From Mesodorylaimus sp. YZB2_4 (Eukaryota; Nematoda; Enoplea; Dorylaimida; Dorylaimidae): a DNA stretch of 64,000 bases. A program made the position numbers and the translations under genes. Positions within the stretch are counted from its first letter, which is position 1, and each line of letters starts with the position of its first letter. The notes beneath the pieces are model-generated. The model saw nothing but the letters and a program-made list of their open reading frames with translations, was not told the DNA's origin and searched no databases. The stretch is from positions 558,001 through 622,000 of the forward strand of contig JASANH010001333.1 of NCBI GenBank assembly GCA_030248295.1, in the 5' to 3' direction. This document shows positions 33,234 through 44,136 of the stretch, piece by piece.

Positions 33234-36200
33234 ATGAGCAAATTGCCGCGTCGTTCTGTGAGTCATCTACACGCTCAAGCTGACGAGCCGGTCGAATTGG
33301 AAAATCATTTTATTCTTCGCTTGCCTCCGGTATGACACATTTTAATTTATTTCTTGTCCGTTTTCGACTATCTGAAATGGGTTCGCGATGCGAGGAAAAC
33401 GGGTGATTTTTGATATACTGTAGGATGTTAGAGCAAATCAGGAAAATGCATTGTTGCGCGATCCTTCATGCATGGCTATAAAAAAGGCGAGACTGGTAAA
33501 ATTGCAATTCGAAAGTTCAAATCACAATTTATACGATTTCGTATGCTGTGGAAAAAAGAGTAGGATAAAAACACAATACAGCACAAATTGATTGACGCTG
33601 CGTTTTCCGACGAGCTGGTCGCCTTTTTACAGGAAACAGCGGAAAGAATGCGCAAATGGATTCAAGAAGGCGGAGCAGCATTCAAGGATCGACTTTTCAT
33701 ACAATTTCAAGCAGATATGCGTCACGCTATGGTTCGAGTCGATAATGAAACGTTTTATGGAAAAGTAAGCGTAGTTCGGAGGTCATTTCTTAAATTTTAA
33801 AACATTCAGATTATTTTTCTAGTTGGTTGATCTACCTTGCGTAATGGAAACGTTGAAAACGCTCGATAAGAAAACGTTCTACAAAGTGACGGATGTGGCT
33901 CAAATGTTAGTTTGTAAATTAGAACCGGACGATACGGAAACGACGCAAAAAAACGTGGCTGAGGCGAAAGATCCCAAGAAAAAAGATAAACAATATCAAT
34001 GGCCTCATGGAAGTAAGGACTTAAAAACTTTATGATTAAAAGTGGGCCACCGATAGTGTCACAACCGCACTGCAGACCACACTTGACCTGGCTCCCCCTC
34101 CGACGGGTTTTCTGTAAGGGTCGACCCAGGCGTTGCCAAGCTCCAATTTTTGGCCCCCATTTTTATGTGTGAACTCGATAAACCCATTCATGTGATAGTG
34201 ACGCAGCAATGCTTTTTTTGTGCACACTCGATTTTCATGATATTATCCCAAAAAACGTTTTTTGAAAGTTGCTCGGGTGATATCGGCCGTAACTAAGCAA
34301 TCTTTCGGTCTTTCCTGATCAACGACTCATCAGCGTGTTCGCAAATGAATGAGGAATCGAATGCTTGTTGCGAAAAGTTTCCATCGCTAATCTATCTCGA
34401 GATATTGGGCGCTAAAGTAGGAGGCCTCTTTCAAGTTGACCACTTTCAGACCTCCTGTGCCGTTATGCTAACTGGGAGACGGGGTTTGAGGAGCCTAAAA
34501 TATGCCTTATCTATCTAGCTTTCAACCTGACCCCCCCCCCCCCCGTCGTCTATACTTTAGCTTTACATTTGATATCCAAATATGCAAAAAACTGCACCCA
34601 ACTTCGGGGAATCTTCAGAAAAATCCATTTTTGAAAATCTTGCATAAAAGATCGCTGAACCAGACATTCAATTTCGGATAGAGCATGAAAAATGGAATTG
34701 ATTGGTTTTTCCCAGTTGAAATTTGGCATATAATTGTGAAAATAGAGGGGAAGAAAGTAGGGGTCACCAAGTGCCGGAATTACACGGCTTTTGAATTTCC
34801 CGCCCCGCGGGCTGCTTATGACAAGAATGCGGTTCGGGCTGCTTGCTTTTGAAATCGCTGGAAAATTTTTTCCTTTTGCACTTCTCACGATGTGTCTATC
34901 TAAGTTTGTACCACAAAATCTGTTTTTCGTGAAAAATAAGAGAAGTTACAAATTTTTCCAGCGATTTTGAAAGTGAGCAGCCCAAACCGCATTTTTGTCA
35001 TAAGCAGCACGTGGGGCGGGAAATTCAAAAGGCGCGTACTTCTGGAACTTGGTCCGCTAATTTCTCCCCCTCTATCGAGAAAGACGAAAAATCAGTTAGT
35101 TACAGCCAATATCGTCGAAGCACTGTGAAAAGACTTTTCGGGGGATAATCCAAGGAAAATCGAGTTTGCACAAAAAGGCATTGTTGCATCACTATCACCA
35201 CGAATGGGTGCGGTCATACATCAAAAAGCTGGTCAAAAATTGCAGCTTGGCAACCCATGTTTTACGTTGGTCGAACCTTACAGAAACCCTTTCTGAGGCG
35301 TCTGTCACGCTAGGCGCGCACTCGCAGGGGAGGGTTCGACTCTCGCTTGGGTAAAAAATTATTGTCAATTTCATGCGTCCCTTAGCATGGTGCTTGGCTG
35401 TGGACAAAGTATGATATCCCATGGGGAGGGGGTCCAAATTGCAAAAAGTTAAAAAATGACATCAATTTTTTTCAGTAACACCACCTTTGAAAAACGTTCG
35501 TAAAAAGCGATTTCGAAAGACATTGAAGAAAAAGGTTTGTTTATTATTTTTTTTAGAAAATTGAAGAAATTATGTCTTTTTTCAGTATATGGACGCACCC
35601 GAATTAGAGAAAGAATTAAAACGATTATTGCGCGAGGATATGGAAGCAGTAAAAGTCAGGTGAGAATTGGCTTGTTTGAACGGCAGAATGGCACAAAATT
35701 CGATTTGAAGATTCTGCGTTTTTTTAATTTTTAGATACGAAATTATAACGCCAGAACAAGAAGCGCAACAAAAGGCAAGTCTTTATTTCTGATTCAGCAC
35801 TACTTGAGTGACGCAAATTTCGTACCCCCACCCCCGCCCGAACTGCGGTGGGGGCGTCTGTAGGCTTACAATATCTTCGCCAGACATTAGTCCTGTGAAA
35901 GAAATGGCTTGACATATGTGATATTTTTAGAAACAGAAGCATCAGCAGCAGCATGATCAAGAAGGTGCACCGACGTTGGGCGCGAAGACGGCTGGCGCTG
36001 ACGCCCCCATGAGTCGTAAGTTGATGGCAGCATTGGGTTGTGCTCATTGGCATGAGGGGAGGGGATACCCATGAGCAACATCGCTGACTGGGTATCCAAG
36101 GTAGTGTAGACCCCCAAAAAAGTAAGAGACCTCCCAACCCCCCCCCCGCAAGAAAACCCCCCCCCACCCACCCCCCATGAGCTAAAAACCTGTCAAGGGT

Positions 36201-37537
36201 TCCTTATTTGCATGGTTAACCTGTCATGGACAGGGCCCCCTGCTGTACTTCTCGGTCCCATGGAAAAGTGTGAATATTTTGAGAGGGTTTCTGAGAGCCT
36301 CGACCGAGGGCTGGCGAATTTTTTGGCCCTATTTCCGTGCTCAAAAGTACTCACAGTTCATGTCCATGTTTTACCACATCACCAAACGCTTCACAGGCAA
36401 TCATTTGTGTAATAACTTCCGATAGAGCATATAAAAACCCTCTATTCTGAGAATACGAATGAATTATGGGTGCCAGTATCGAATGTTTGCTGTGAAAACA
36501 GAAGGGGTTTTTGCATCAAAAATCTAAATTTGAAAAATGGCGGTAAAATGTGTGTGGGAATCACGCCGTTCAGCATCCTGGCCTTGTCAATACATGATTT
36601 TATGCTTTCTTTTTAGGAGTTGATGAACTTTTCGGTGGTGCACTGAGCAGCAGTAGCGAGGATGAGGCGCCTAGTCATCCGCCTAGCGATATCCCAGATT
36701 CGGATGGGGAGTTGGACACGACCATGGGCAGTGCGCCAGTGTCGACACCAAGGCAACAACGTGAATCGGAGTCGGCAACTAACCAAATGTTGGGCGACGA
36801 TGATGACGATGTGGAAGGTCAGCAATTGGCGCAGCAGTTGATGATGCCGGGCGGCCCCGATGAGGACAAACCACCCGAAATTGACTCAGGTAGGGGAGTG
36901 CAGCTTCAGATAGAGGGCTAAGATTTGCGTTGATCAACAAAAAAAACATTAACACTTAGCGGGGATCGAACCCGCATCCTTTTTGGTCCCGGTAGTGTAA
37001 TGGCTAGTGTGCTGGGCTGAAAATCCTGGTGGTGCGGGTTCGACTCCCGCGCAGAGCTCATGTTTTTTATAATCTTTCCGGTACGGTGCTTCTTAAGTCA
37101 CTGAGGCTTACGACTTTGGATATCCATTAGACCCTCCTCGGTGTGAGGATGTGAAAGTTCGGTGCAGATTTCGTATGCGTCCATAAAATGTGCACTGACA
37201 GTCGTAGATATGCTTTATAATTCAGTGCGAATACCCGATTTTTTCCTCATGAAAAAACTCAAAGTCGGTGAAGATTTTTCGTGGATATTCCATCCATACT
37301 GGAGACAAGGCGCTCTTCGATGATTTTATAGTTTTGATATGGAATTGTGAAAATATGTGCGCCTTCTCAGAGACCTTACGAATGCGAATCGTGCAATTGC
37401 AATCGGAATTGATGCAAATCGAAAAGACGCGGAAAAACTACGAAATCGAAGCGAGTTCGTCAGCCGGGGATAAAAAGGATCGATTGCAGCAGGAGATCAG
37501 GGATTTGGGAAAAAGGGATAAGGAAATTCGAGAAGAG
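33234..37537 (+). CDS. TAF7: TFIID subunit 7 (TAF7/TAFII55), 3' end unresolved
   Basis: TAF7 is a nuclear subunit of the general transcription factor TFIID that contacts TAF1 and restrains its acetyltransferase activity. Exons are 33234-33329, 33582-33764, 33823-34012, 35476-35534, 35586-35659, 35735-35774, 35931-36015, 36617-36889 and 37371-37537, in frame for 389 codons. The TAFII55 N-terminal domain is clear: ENHFILRLPP, FKDRL, MVRVD, LVDLPCVMETLKTLDKKTFY, PLKNVRKKRFRKTLKKKY and a REDMEAVKVRYEI block. An acidic, Asp/Glu-rich linker and a coiled coil (LQSELMQIEKTRKNYEIE) follow. Exon 2 carries about 20 extra residues compared with human TAF7. Intron 6 uses a GC donor (AAG|GCAAGT). Intron 3 holds foldback elements and intron 8 a tRNA-like sequence. 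The last exon lies downstream of 37537; candidate acceptors include 38152 and 38276, but none gives a family-like ending. Confidence 0.9.
34112..35291. mobile_element. Foldback element family B, copy 1 (in TAF7 intron 3)
   Basis: The left end 'tctgtaagggtcgaccca' with 'gttgccaagctccaattttt' is mirrored at the right end ('attgcagcttggcaaccca', 'ggtcgaaccttacagaaa'). The copy is about 1.18 kb long. Inner landmarks, shared with 44137-45146, are 'gcgtgttcgcaaatgaatga', 'gaaaagtttccatcg' and 'atctcgagatattgggcgc'. A MITE is nested at 34786-35037. It encodes no transposase. Confidence 0.8.
34786..35037. mobile_element. MITE nested in the foldback element
   Basis: The left part 'gcttttgaatttcccgcccc' with 'gctgcttatgacaagaatgc' is inverted on the right as 'tttttgtcataagcagc' and 'ggggcgggaaattcaaaagg'. 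A second inverted pair ('gaaatcgctggaaaatttt' against its complement) lies inside. It is about 250 bp long. Confidence 0.8.
35300..35425 (+). repeat. tRNA-derived SINE-like unit, copy 2
   Basis: A B-box-like 'gggttcgactctcgcttggg' with downstream 'gcatggtgcttggctgtgga' matches 2950-3105. It lies directly right of the foldback element, in TAF7 intron 3. Confidence 0.5.
36984..37057 (+). pseudogene. tRNA-Gln-like pseudogene in TAF7 intron 8
   Basis: The sequence 'ggtcccggtagtgtaatggc' continues like a Gln-type tRNA (A box, then 'ctgggctgaaaatcctg' in the anticodon-arm position). It has a perfect T arm, 'gcgggttcgactcccgc'. The anticodon position would read GAA. The 3' acceptor strand does not pair with the 5' strand, so the molecule cannot be a functional tRNA. 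Immediately left (36959-36977) a second T arm lies in the opposite orientation. Confidence 0.6.
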
Positions 37538-38764
37538 GTGAGAGTTTTATCGCTTCGAATTTAGATACAGTAGTTAGACGATTTTTCTGTGGGTTAATAT
37601 AGCACAAAGCTGGAGACATGAAAAAGTAGGGGAAATTTCAAAGCGCCTGGAAAACATAGTAAAATAGATATTTTTTGAGCTAAAATTCGGGAAAACTGTG
37701 AGACTGCATTTTTGGGTTAAAAATTTTGGATCTCCCGGCTTTTGAATGCGCTTTTAATCACGCTGGGAATTAGTGAATCAGGTGAAAGTCGTCGTTGCAT
37801 GGCGCTTAACTTTTAAATTACCGCCAAATTTCTTGCTGCAAAACGTAACGGTGTTTAGCAACGTGGCATGTGCACCTATTCTCCATGGGATAGTCATAAA
37901 TCGCTCTGTGTCCACACTACGTTGCCCAACACCGCGTCTCTGTTATAGTGCAAAATTTGACTGGAATTGGCGGGAATTTAAAAGTTTTGCCCCGTCCTTG
38001 AGTCAACGATAAATTGGTCGAGAAATGCTGGGATAACGTAAAAACAACCAGGGAAAAAGTAGAATTTCTAAACTCAACTCGACTCAACGGATTAGTGACA
38101 TCACAATTTAAAACAAAGCAGATGCCAGCTTTCTTTTGGAGTGGAGTTTTTTAAAAAGTGTTCTTTTCTCTCGTTTTTTTTATTAACTGTAGATGACCTG
38201 CACCCCAGCCAGAGTAGCCAGCAAATATTCAGTAGAGCCAATAATTATATTTTCTTGGATAATTTTCATTGCAGTATTTATCATTACATTCAGAATCAGG
38301 CGAGCAAAAAAAAAACGGAGAATGAGTTAGCAATTCACAAACAAATCCTTTCTTTCTGTCCGTCAAATTTTCTCCATCTTCCAGTTCTGAAACATCTGCG
38401 CAACATTCAGTCGTGACCATTTTTTCTTGGGATCAGGATCCCGAACGAACGCTACTGAATGCAGGGTTTTAGGAATCCCGTCTTAAAATCAGGCCTGTAA
38501 AGGACTGTTTCAGGCATTCAAAGGTGCAGTTAGATAATGTGTTCAGTATGTGGCAGACCTTGGGCTGAAAATAGGTTTTTTAGGTGGCGGCTTTGAAACG
38601 AGAAATTCAAAGGAAACCTTGAAAGAACATGATAGAATATGAAGGGTTTTGTGTATAGTTGATGCATGATGATGAGCAGTGCTGACTATGGAGCTGTGTT
38701 TTGTGGCAGGGCTATGTGCGAAAGAAACAGTTTTTATTTTTTCTTGAAGAAGACAAGATAAAAT
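37538..38764. other. TAF7 3' region and intergenic sequence
   Basis: This stretch must contain the last TAF7 coding exon or exons, but I cannot choose between several short acceptor-to-stop frames (after 38152, after 38276 and near 38527). The minus-strand polyadenylation signal of the neighbouring receptor (AATAAA, complement of 38733-38738) lies at its right end. Confidence 0.4.
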
Positions 38765-39679
38765 TCAGGTTTGCCGTTTGAAGCATGCAGTTACTTTTCT
38801 CCTGTACTCCTTGACTATGACCAATGTCATGTATGGATCGATGGCGGCTGGCAAAGCGAATGGGGCGATCAATGCTCGGCCGAGCCAGGCGTCTATGCTC
38901 AACGTATTGGGTGCGTATAAAAGTGCAGTTTTGACAGTCATTGCGGGACTTTGAGTGAGGAATGGAATGAGGAAGATGAGCGAGGTCAAAGTGACCAGTT
39001 GTTTGGACTCGTCCATGAGTCTGCTCTGCACTGACGGGCTGGCTTGAATAGTGTGGTTGCGGAGGATGGTGACTATTTTATAGGAACATAGGAATAGTGT
39101 AATGTAGCACGATCCGATCAGCACCCGAATCGAGGTCAGCATGGCGGTGTATGCGATTGGCCAAGTGACGGCTTGGCCATCCATCTTTTTCCTCAATCCG
39201 CAAGTGCCCAAATCGTCTTCGCCCAACTGGTCGGTGAGGACGAATGGGAGGAAGAGCAGTGCGCTGAGTAGCCATGTGCAAATGCACATGATGGCGGTCT
39301 TGCAGCGAGTGAATGTCAGAGTGCACTTGTGTGAATTGTGCAGGGATAAGTATCGATTGTAGGCGATGACGGGGGGGACGAGGAAGGATTGCAGGCCTAC
39401 CACGTATTGGATATAGCCCGATGCCTGACAAGGGACGCTGTCGTAGGCACCAATGAAAGGGACTTGCAGAAATAAATTATTAGTACATTGACCAAAATCG
39501 ATTAAAGCCAAGTTAAAAAGGAGCCATTCAAATGGTTTTCGTTTTAGAAAATTCTTACTGATCAAAATTAGAACGAACAGATTGGCGGGGATGCCGAATA
39601 TGGCGAATATGGATGTGACGAGTTTGAGAGCGAGATTTGGGAAAAATGTGTGATGGAGGGTGGAATTGGTTGTGTTCAT
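38765..39679 (-). CDS. Orphan rhodopsin-like G-protein-coupled receptor
   Basis: An intronless 304-residue seven-transmembrane receptor starting at the ATG at 39679. Upstream codons in frame lack another ATG. The short N-terminus has NTT and NST glycosylation sequons. TM1 carries GIPANLFVLIL (GxxxN pattern), TM2 FNLALIDF, and Cys84 precedes TM3. The DRY motif is replaced by NRY (108-110). The extracellular loop 2 Cys is in DLGTCGL. TM6 is LIFLIPFLTQSPAM, without the usual CWxP, and TM7 ends AIDPYMTL where most receptors have NPxxY. The basic tail KEYRRK is short. This resembles nematode-type chemosensory or orphan peptide receptors more than amine receptors, since no TM3 Asp is present. The ligand is unknown. 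A minus-strand AATAAA lies 27 bp past the stop. Confidence 0.8.
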   Translation of the reverse strand: MNTTNSTLHHTFFPNLALKLVTSIFAIFGIPANLFVLILISKNFLKRKPFEWLLFNLALIDFGQCTNNLFLQVPFIGAYDSVPCQASGYIQYVVGLQSFLVPPVIAYNRYLSLHNSHKCTLTFTRCKTAIMCICTWLLSALLFLPFVLTDQLGEDDLGTCGLRKKMDGQAVTWPIAYTAMLTSIRVLIGSCYITLFLCSYKIVTILRNHTIQASPSVQSRLMDESKQLVTLTSLIFLIPFLTQSPAMTVKTALLYAPNTLSIDAWLGRALIAPFALPAAIDPYMTLVIVKEYRRKVTACFKRQT

Positions 39680-42418
39680 GGTCGATGTGGATTCCCAGTG
39701 AGCAACCGACCGCCCCACTGTTTCCTAGAAAAGTGAGGGATCTATAGCCGAGACTAGGTCTGGCTTAGGCTGAGTTAATGAGCTCATCGCGCCATGCTGT
39801 GAGCAGGCTTCACAGAGCGAAGCCTGTTGGGTTGATAATGAAAAATGTTGAAAGGAAGGAGAAAACGAAGTGGAATACTTTGACCAAAGGTTCAGACAGT
39901 AAATTTTCCAAGTTTCATTTTCCATTTAACAGCTTCGCATGGCAGTGTTGCTAACGGCCATTATTGACAAAGGTTGCAAGTTGTTGAAAGGGTGATGAAA
40001 TTTCATGGCTGGACTGGCAATTTCAGAAGCACGGGTTCGAATCCCACTCGAGTCAGGTTTTTTGCATGTATGGAAAAATAATAAAGCCTCTTACTAGTCT
40101 AACTCGACAGATAGAACCTTCTATCTTTTATGTGAGGGTTGCGGGTGCATGAAGGCCGCTGGTGATCCAGGAAAACGATGTACTGTTGGGTCTCCCTGAT
40201 CCAACTAGCCAGCCTCAACATCCATGTCATCGCGCACCCATACACAACTGGTACGTGTACGCCGCCTCCCCCCCCCCCCCCCCCGGGCACGCCTAACCCC
40301 AACTGATGTAACTACGACTTCCTTCATTGAAATTTTAAATTAAAAAATGGCGGGAAACTTTTTCTGAAGCTTTTGTGACAATTTCTCCCATCCCGTATTT
40401 TCATGCACTCCACAGGGCCCCAGAGGTGCCAGAGTGAAGAGGTAAAGGGCAAACGATTAGGCAGTCTCAGCTGTCCAACACCGACCGGCAAGACGGGCAA
40501 TGCGGCGGGCTGGACTCCCACCAGCCACTGTCTCTGGGTGTTGGTGTCCAGCAGGATCTCCTTGAGTGGAGATGCTCTTAGTGGAGTCACACACAAGGAT
40601 AAACGCAAAACGGGGTCAAGCCTAAAAAGTTTAAAACACCAGCCAAAAATGGCGGCTCCCGCCAAAAACAAGTGCGCGTTCGTTTCGCCATCTTCTAAAG
40701 TAAACCCGCGGGGGGGGGGGGATAGGCATGGCCTTGAAAAAAGAGCAGTCAACTGCAGAAATAAGGAAAATGTAGCATACACTATGCACCTACTTGTTCC
40801 CAATGTACATTTGACCACAGCGCTTTGACCCAGTGTGTACTCACACTCGAATGTCAGTAAGTGCTGACCATGCTTGCCTAGCACGCACTTTGCACACATT
40901 CGCTTTTTTGTAGGAAGTTTCCGTTTAAACGAAAAAGCATTGGGTTTAGTAGCGACTAAATCGATGATCCGAACCAACGTCAAGAATTTGATGAAGTAGG
41001 TCGAAGGAAGACACGCAAACTCTGCAAAAGGGTGTTTCGACTGCATCAGCAGATGGCATGGCACTGGGCAGGGAATGGGGGGGGGGGGGGCATTGCATTG
41101 GTGATGGATGTCGGAGGACCTGGCTAGTACAAGCACAGCGGACCTTACCAGACATTTTTTGGGCTGGGTCCAACCGACTCTAGTCCCGCACAGCTAGCCA
41201 GCAGTCCTGTTATTATAAGCGAGGCCGTGAGGTGACCAGCTTTCACCAGCTTGCCTGTGTGTCTCCACTGAGCGCACCTTCAGCAAGGTCATCCTGTGCA
41301 TCAGAGTCCCAGGATGATACTGGGAGAGTAGGGAGGGACCTTCCCGACTGGCGTCTGCCACTTCATGGTACTGGATGAGTCTTCAGGAGCCAGGTGTGCT
41401 AGGCCAGCGACGGACTTACAAAGTCGCCATTCTCAGTCGGCACAGAACTGCGCCGTCCCAGTTTGGGTTGCGGGCCAAGCATTGCGGACCATCGCGGCTC
41501 CACCTTCCCGAGCATGGATATAGCGTATCCAGGCTCCCAAATGCACCCACGAGTGTTGATTATGATGCAACAGTGCTCTTTTTATGCAAACTCGATTTTC
41601 CTGATAACGTTGAAAAAACGTTTTTCGAAAGTTGTTGGACGATATTAGCCATAGCTCACTGATCTGCAGGTCTTATTCAATTGACTGATCAACGACTGAT
41701 TACGTTGCAGTCGCAAAATAGGTTTTCCTTCCTTACGGCTTATGGCTCGATTCCAACTTTCTTCGTAAAAAAAGTCGAAAATATTTTCGTGGAACATATC
41801 AGCGTGTTCGTAAATGAATAAGGAATCTAATGCATGTCGCGAAAAGCTTCTATCTTGCACCCATCTCGAGATATTTGATATTTTTTCTGTAAAACCCCAT
41901 GGTAGGCCGCTGTTTTTCGCAGATTTAGATATCAACTGAAGCAAAAGCGTAGACGACTGAAGGCCATGTTGAAAGGTAGATTGCGCTGATTTTAAGCTGT
42001 GCAGACCCCGTCTCCTGGTTAGCATAAAAGAGCAACAGGTCTGAAAGACATCACCTCGAGGGGCCCTCAATTTTTGCGCCCAATATCTCGGGATGGGTGA
42101 GAGATAGAAACTTTTCGCGACATTTGTTCGATTCCTCATTCATTTGCGAACACGCTGGTATGTCGATGAGTGGATAAGACCTAAAATTAAGTCATATTTT
42201 TAGCCACTTGCAACTGGATAAAAAAAATCAAAATTTTAAATTAGCGCCATTTGTTATTTGAAATTGACGAAAGTGCAAGTACCTACCCGATCTTGTCTCA
42301 TCTTTAAAACCAGAAGAAAAAGTCATTTTTGCATTGACTATTTACATCCTCACTTGGTAAAAATGATTGCTGTGAATGTCAAAGGAATTTTAAATTTACC
42401 GCGCTTTTGTGTAAAATT
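39680..42418. other. Intergenic repeats
   Basis: No gene can be supported. A tRNA-like B-box 'cgggttcgaatcccactcg' lies at about 40034. C or G runs occur at about 40268, 40710 and 41075. A copy of the dispersed repeat of 400-690 lies at 41209-41450, followed by a partial family-B foldback at 41550-42175. Confidence 0.5.
41550..42175. mobile_element. Foldback family B, partial copy
   Basis: Contains 'gttgattatgatgcaacag', 'aaaaacgtttttcgaaagtt', 'cagcgtgttcgtaaatgaat' and, inverted at 42075-42160, 'cattcatttgcgaacacgct' with 'gaaacttttcgcgaca'. The outer termini seen in the 34.1- and 44.1-kb copies are missing. Confidence 0.65.
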
Positions 42419-42428
42419 TCTAGCAGAC
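42419..42428 (-). promoter_or_regulatory. TGTCTGCTAG motif, inverted, upstream of zinc-finger gene
   Basis: The minus strand reads TGTCTGCTAG about 100 bp upstream of the zinc-finger start codon. The orientation is opposite to the copies before the Rab escort and TAF7 genes. Confidence 0.3.
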
Positions 42429-42522
42429 ATCTATTTAGGCGGGAAAATGCCGACCGCATTTTCTGGGTCGATTTTCGTTTTATTTTGATAATTTTTTATT
42501 TTGTTTTCGCCGCGTATGCGAA

Positions 42523-42957
42523 ATGTCGGGCTCAAAACGCAGTCGTTCAGATCGACGATCGAAAAGTTCACAAATTTCGTTGGCCGCCGATGAATGTTAT
42601 GGTTGTACATTATGCCATCGTACGACTCTTCATTTGGCCAGCATTCGACGTCATTTATTTCAATTACATAAGATTATGGACTCGGATTCAATGGAAAATT
42701 ATTACGATATTCGAAGAATTCCTGGGCCGAGACTCGTCGCTCCGCACGTCGAAACGTCCACACCCACACAAAAAAATGCCGCCGATCCATCGTCAAAGGA
42801 AAAGAAACGAAAGCAAGGCTCGAAAAGTGATGCAGCTTGTCAAGCATCGTGTTCGGATTGTAAACGCTTGAAAAAGAGAGCAGAGAAATTGGAAAGTTTA
42901 TTAGAAGAAATGTTTCAGAGCGCGGAAAAAATCAAGAAGACATTAGAAAATGAGTAG
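42523..42957 (+). CDS. Small C2H2 zinc-finger and coiled-coil protein
   Basis: A 144-residue intronless protein, basic at the N-terminus (SGSKRSRSDRRSK, a plausible nuclear-localisation signal). One C2H2-type finger uses Cys28, Cys31, His44 and His49 (C-x2-C-x12-H-x4-H). A Lys/Ser-rich middle leads to a second Cys-rich stretch (ACQASCSDC) and a Leu/Glu/Lys-rich coiled coil (KRAEKLESLLEEMFQSAEK) running to the C-terminus. The finger could bind DNA or protein, with dimerisation through the coil; this is inference. A preceding exon is possible, but the ATG at 42523 is the first in frame after AT-rich sequence. I do not recognise the family. Confidence 0.6.
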   Translation: MSGSKRSRSDRRSKSSQISLAADECYGCTLCHRTTLHLASIRRHLFQLHKIMDSDSMENYYDIRRIPGPRLVAPHVETSTPTQKNAADPSSKEKKRKQGSKSDAACQASCSDCKRLKKRAEKLESLLEEMFQSAEKIKKTLENE

Positions 42958-44136
42958 GAAATTGGGGAAAATTTGATGAGTTTTGCGTATTGTAATTTTT
43001 TGCTGCTTTCTCTTCTTGGTTTGAGGTTTCGATGTTTCAAAAGCCTGGTTTAGATTTTGGCTTTTATGGATGTAGTGAACTGATTCATTTCGTGTTAAAT
43101 AAGTTCTGAGAAATGACAAAATCAGAAAAAAAATCGAGGTTCTTGTATATTCTTGGATTACACCCGAGTTTTAACAGGTGAGAAATACTTGGTATGCCTG
43201 CGAATCACATGTGCGGGGGCGTGGCTAATATTTAGGCAGCCAATCACGTAGCAATATTTTGTCGAGTATAGATTTAGAGGGTCTACTGCCTTGAAGATGT
43301 TTCGTGATAAGGTCAGTAAGAAAACTATGACGTTTTGCTGCAGGCAGACCCGGCCAGTGCTCAGTGCAGTTCAGCAGCTTGGACAAGCTTAAGACAAGTG
43401 TCCTAAAGGTCAGTCAAGCGCTGCAGCTGTCGGCATTACCTGGCAGGCTGATGTTTCGGTCACATCACCAGCAGCAATGTTTTTATGCCTATATGTGTGG
43501 TCATCTCATCCAGACTCCTCCTGCCACGAGATTCCACTGTGGATATGGACATATATTATGAACATTCTTTAATAATCTTTTCCTTCTTGAATCAATTTTT
43601 CTGCTGATTGATTTTTGAAAAATTCTCCCTCTGTACCTTGTCCAACCTAGTGTAGCTTTGACCCTGAAGATGTCAAGACAAAGTATATAACCTACCTATA
43701 TTTTTTGGAAGCGTGTACCACGGGGCACATTTGGTGAAATTTTCAGGGGTGTTTCGAGTTATTCGCTCAAGTTTGTGAGGAAAATTTTGAATTCTCTTTT
43801 TTGGCGGGAATATCTCACGACGGGTGGGACCTAGGAAGAATTTTTAAATGTCATTCGATAGCTTATAATCTTGCGATCATTTTGGTATGTCTTAGATTAT
43901 TATAGGACCAAATATTGGTGAGATATGGCCAATATCGCCCAAGAATCACGTTTTTATGTGTATCTCCATTGGGAGGGGGTGAAAAACCTGTTTGACTCTT
44001 GCTTCACCAGACACTCATGGAGTACAAACTAATGGGCGCAAAAAATTATGGGGTCGAAATTTTAACTTGGTAAGCCAAGACTCGTATGGGTCGACTACTA
44101 AAAAAACCCTCTGTTCATAGTGGAGGCAGGGTTTCT
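42958..44136. other. Intergenic stretch
   Basis: No gene that I can support. An AATAAG at about 43094 could end the zinc-finger transcript. Sequence at about 43700-44000 resembles diverged family-B foldback sequence ('tatctcacgacggg'-type blocks). Confidence 0.35.

Noticed and set aside
38152..38320. A membrane-spanning last exon for TAF7 (frame after the acceptor at 38152)
   Set aside because: It would add a hydrophobic helix to a nuclear TFIID subunit, which is implausible; other acceptors fit no better, so the 3' end is left open.
41645..42139. A 164-codon minus-strand frame
   Set aside because: It lies within the inverted arms of a foldback element and shares sequence with the other copies, where the frame is not kept.
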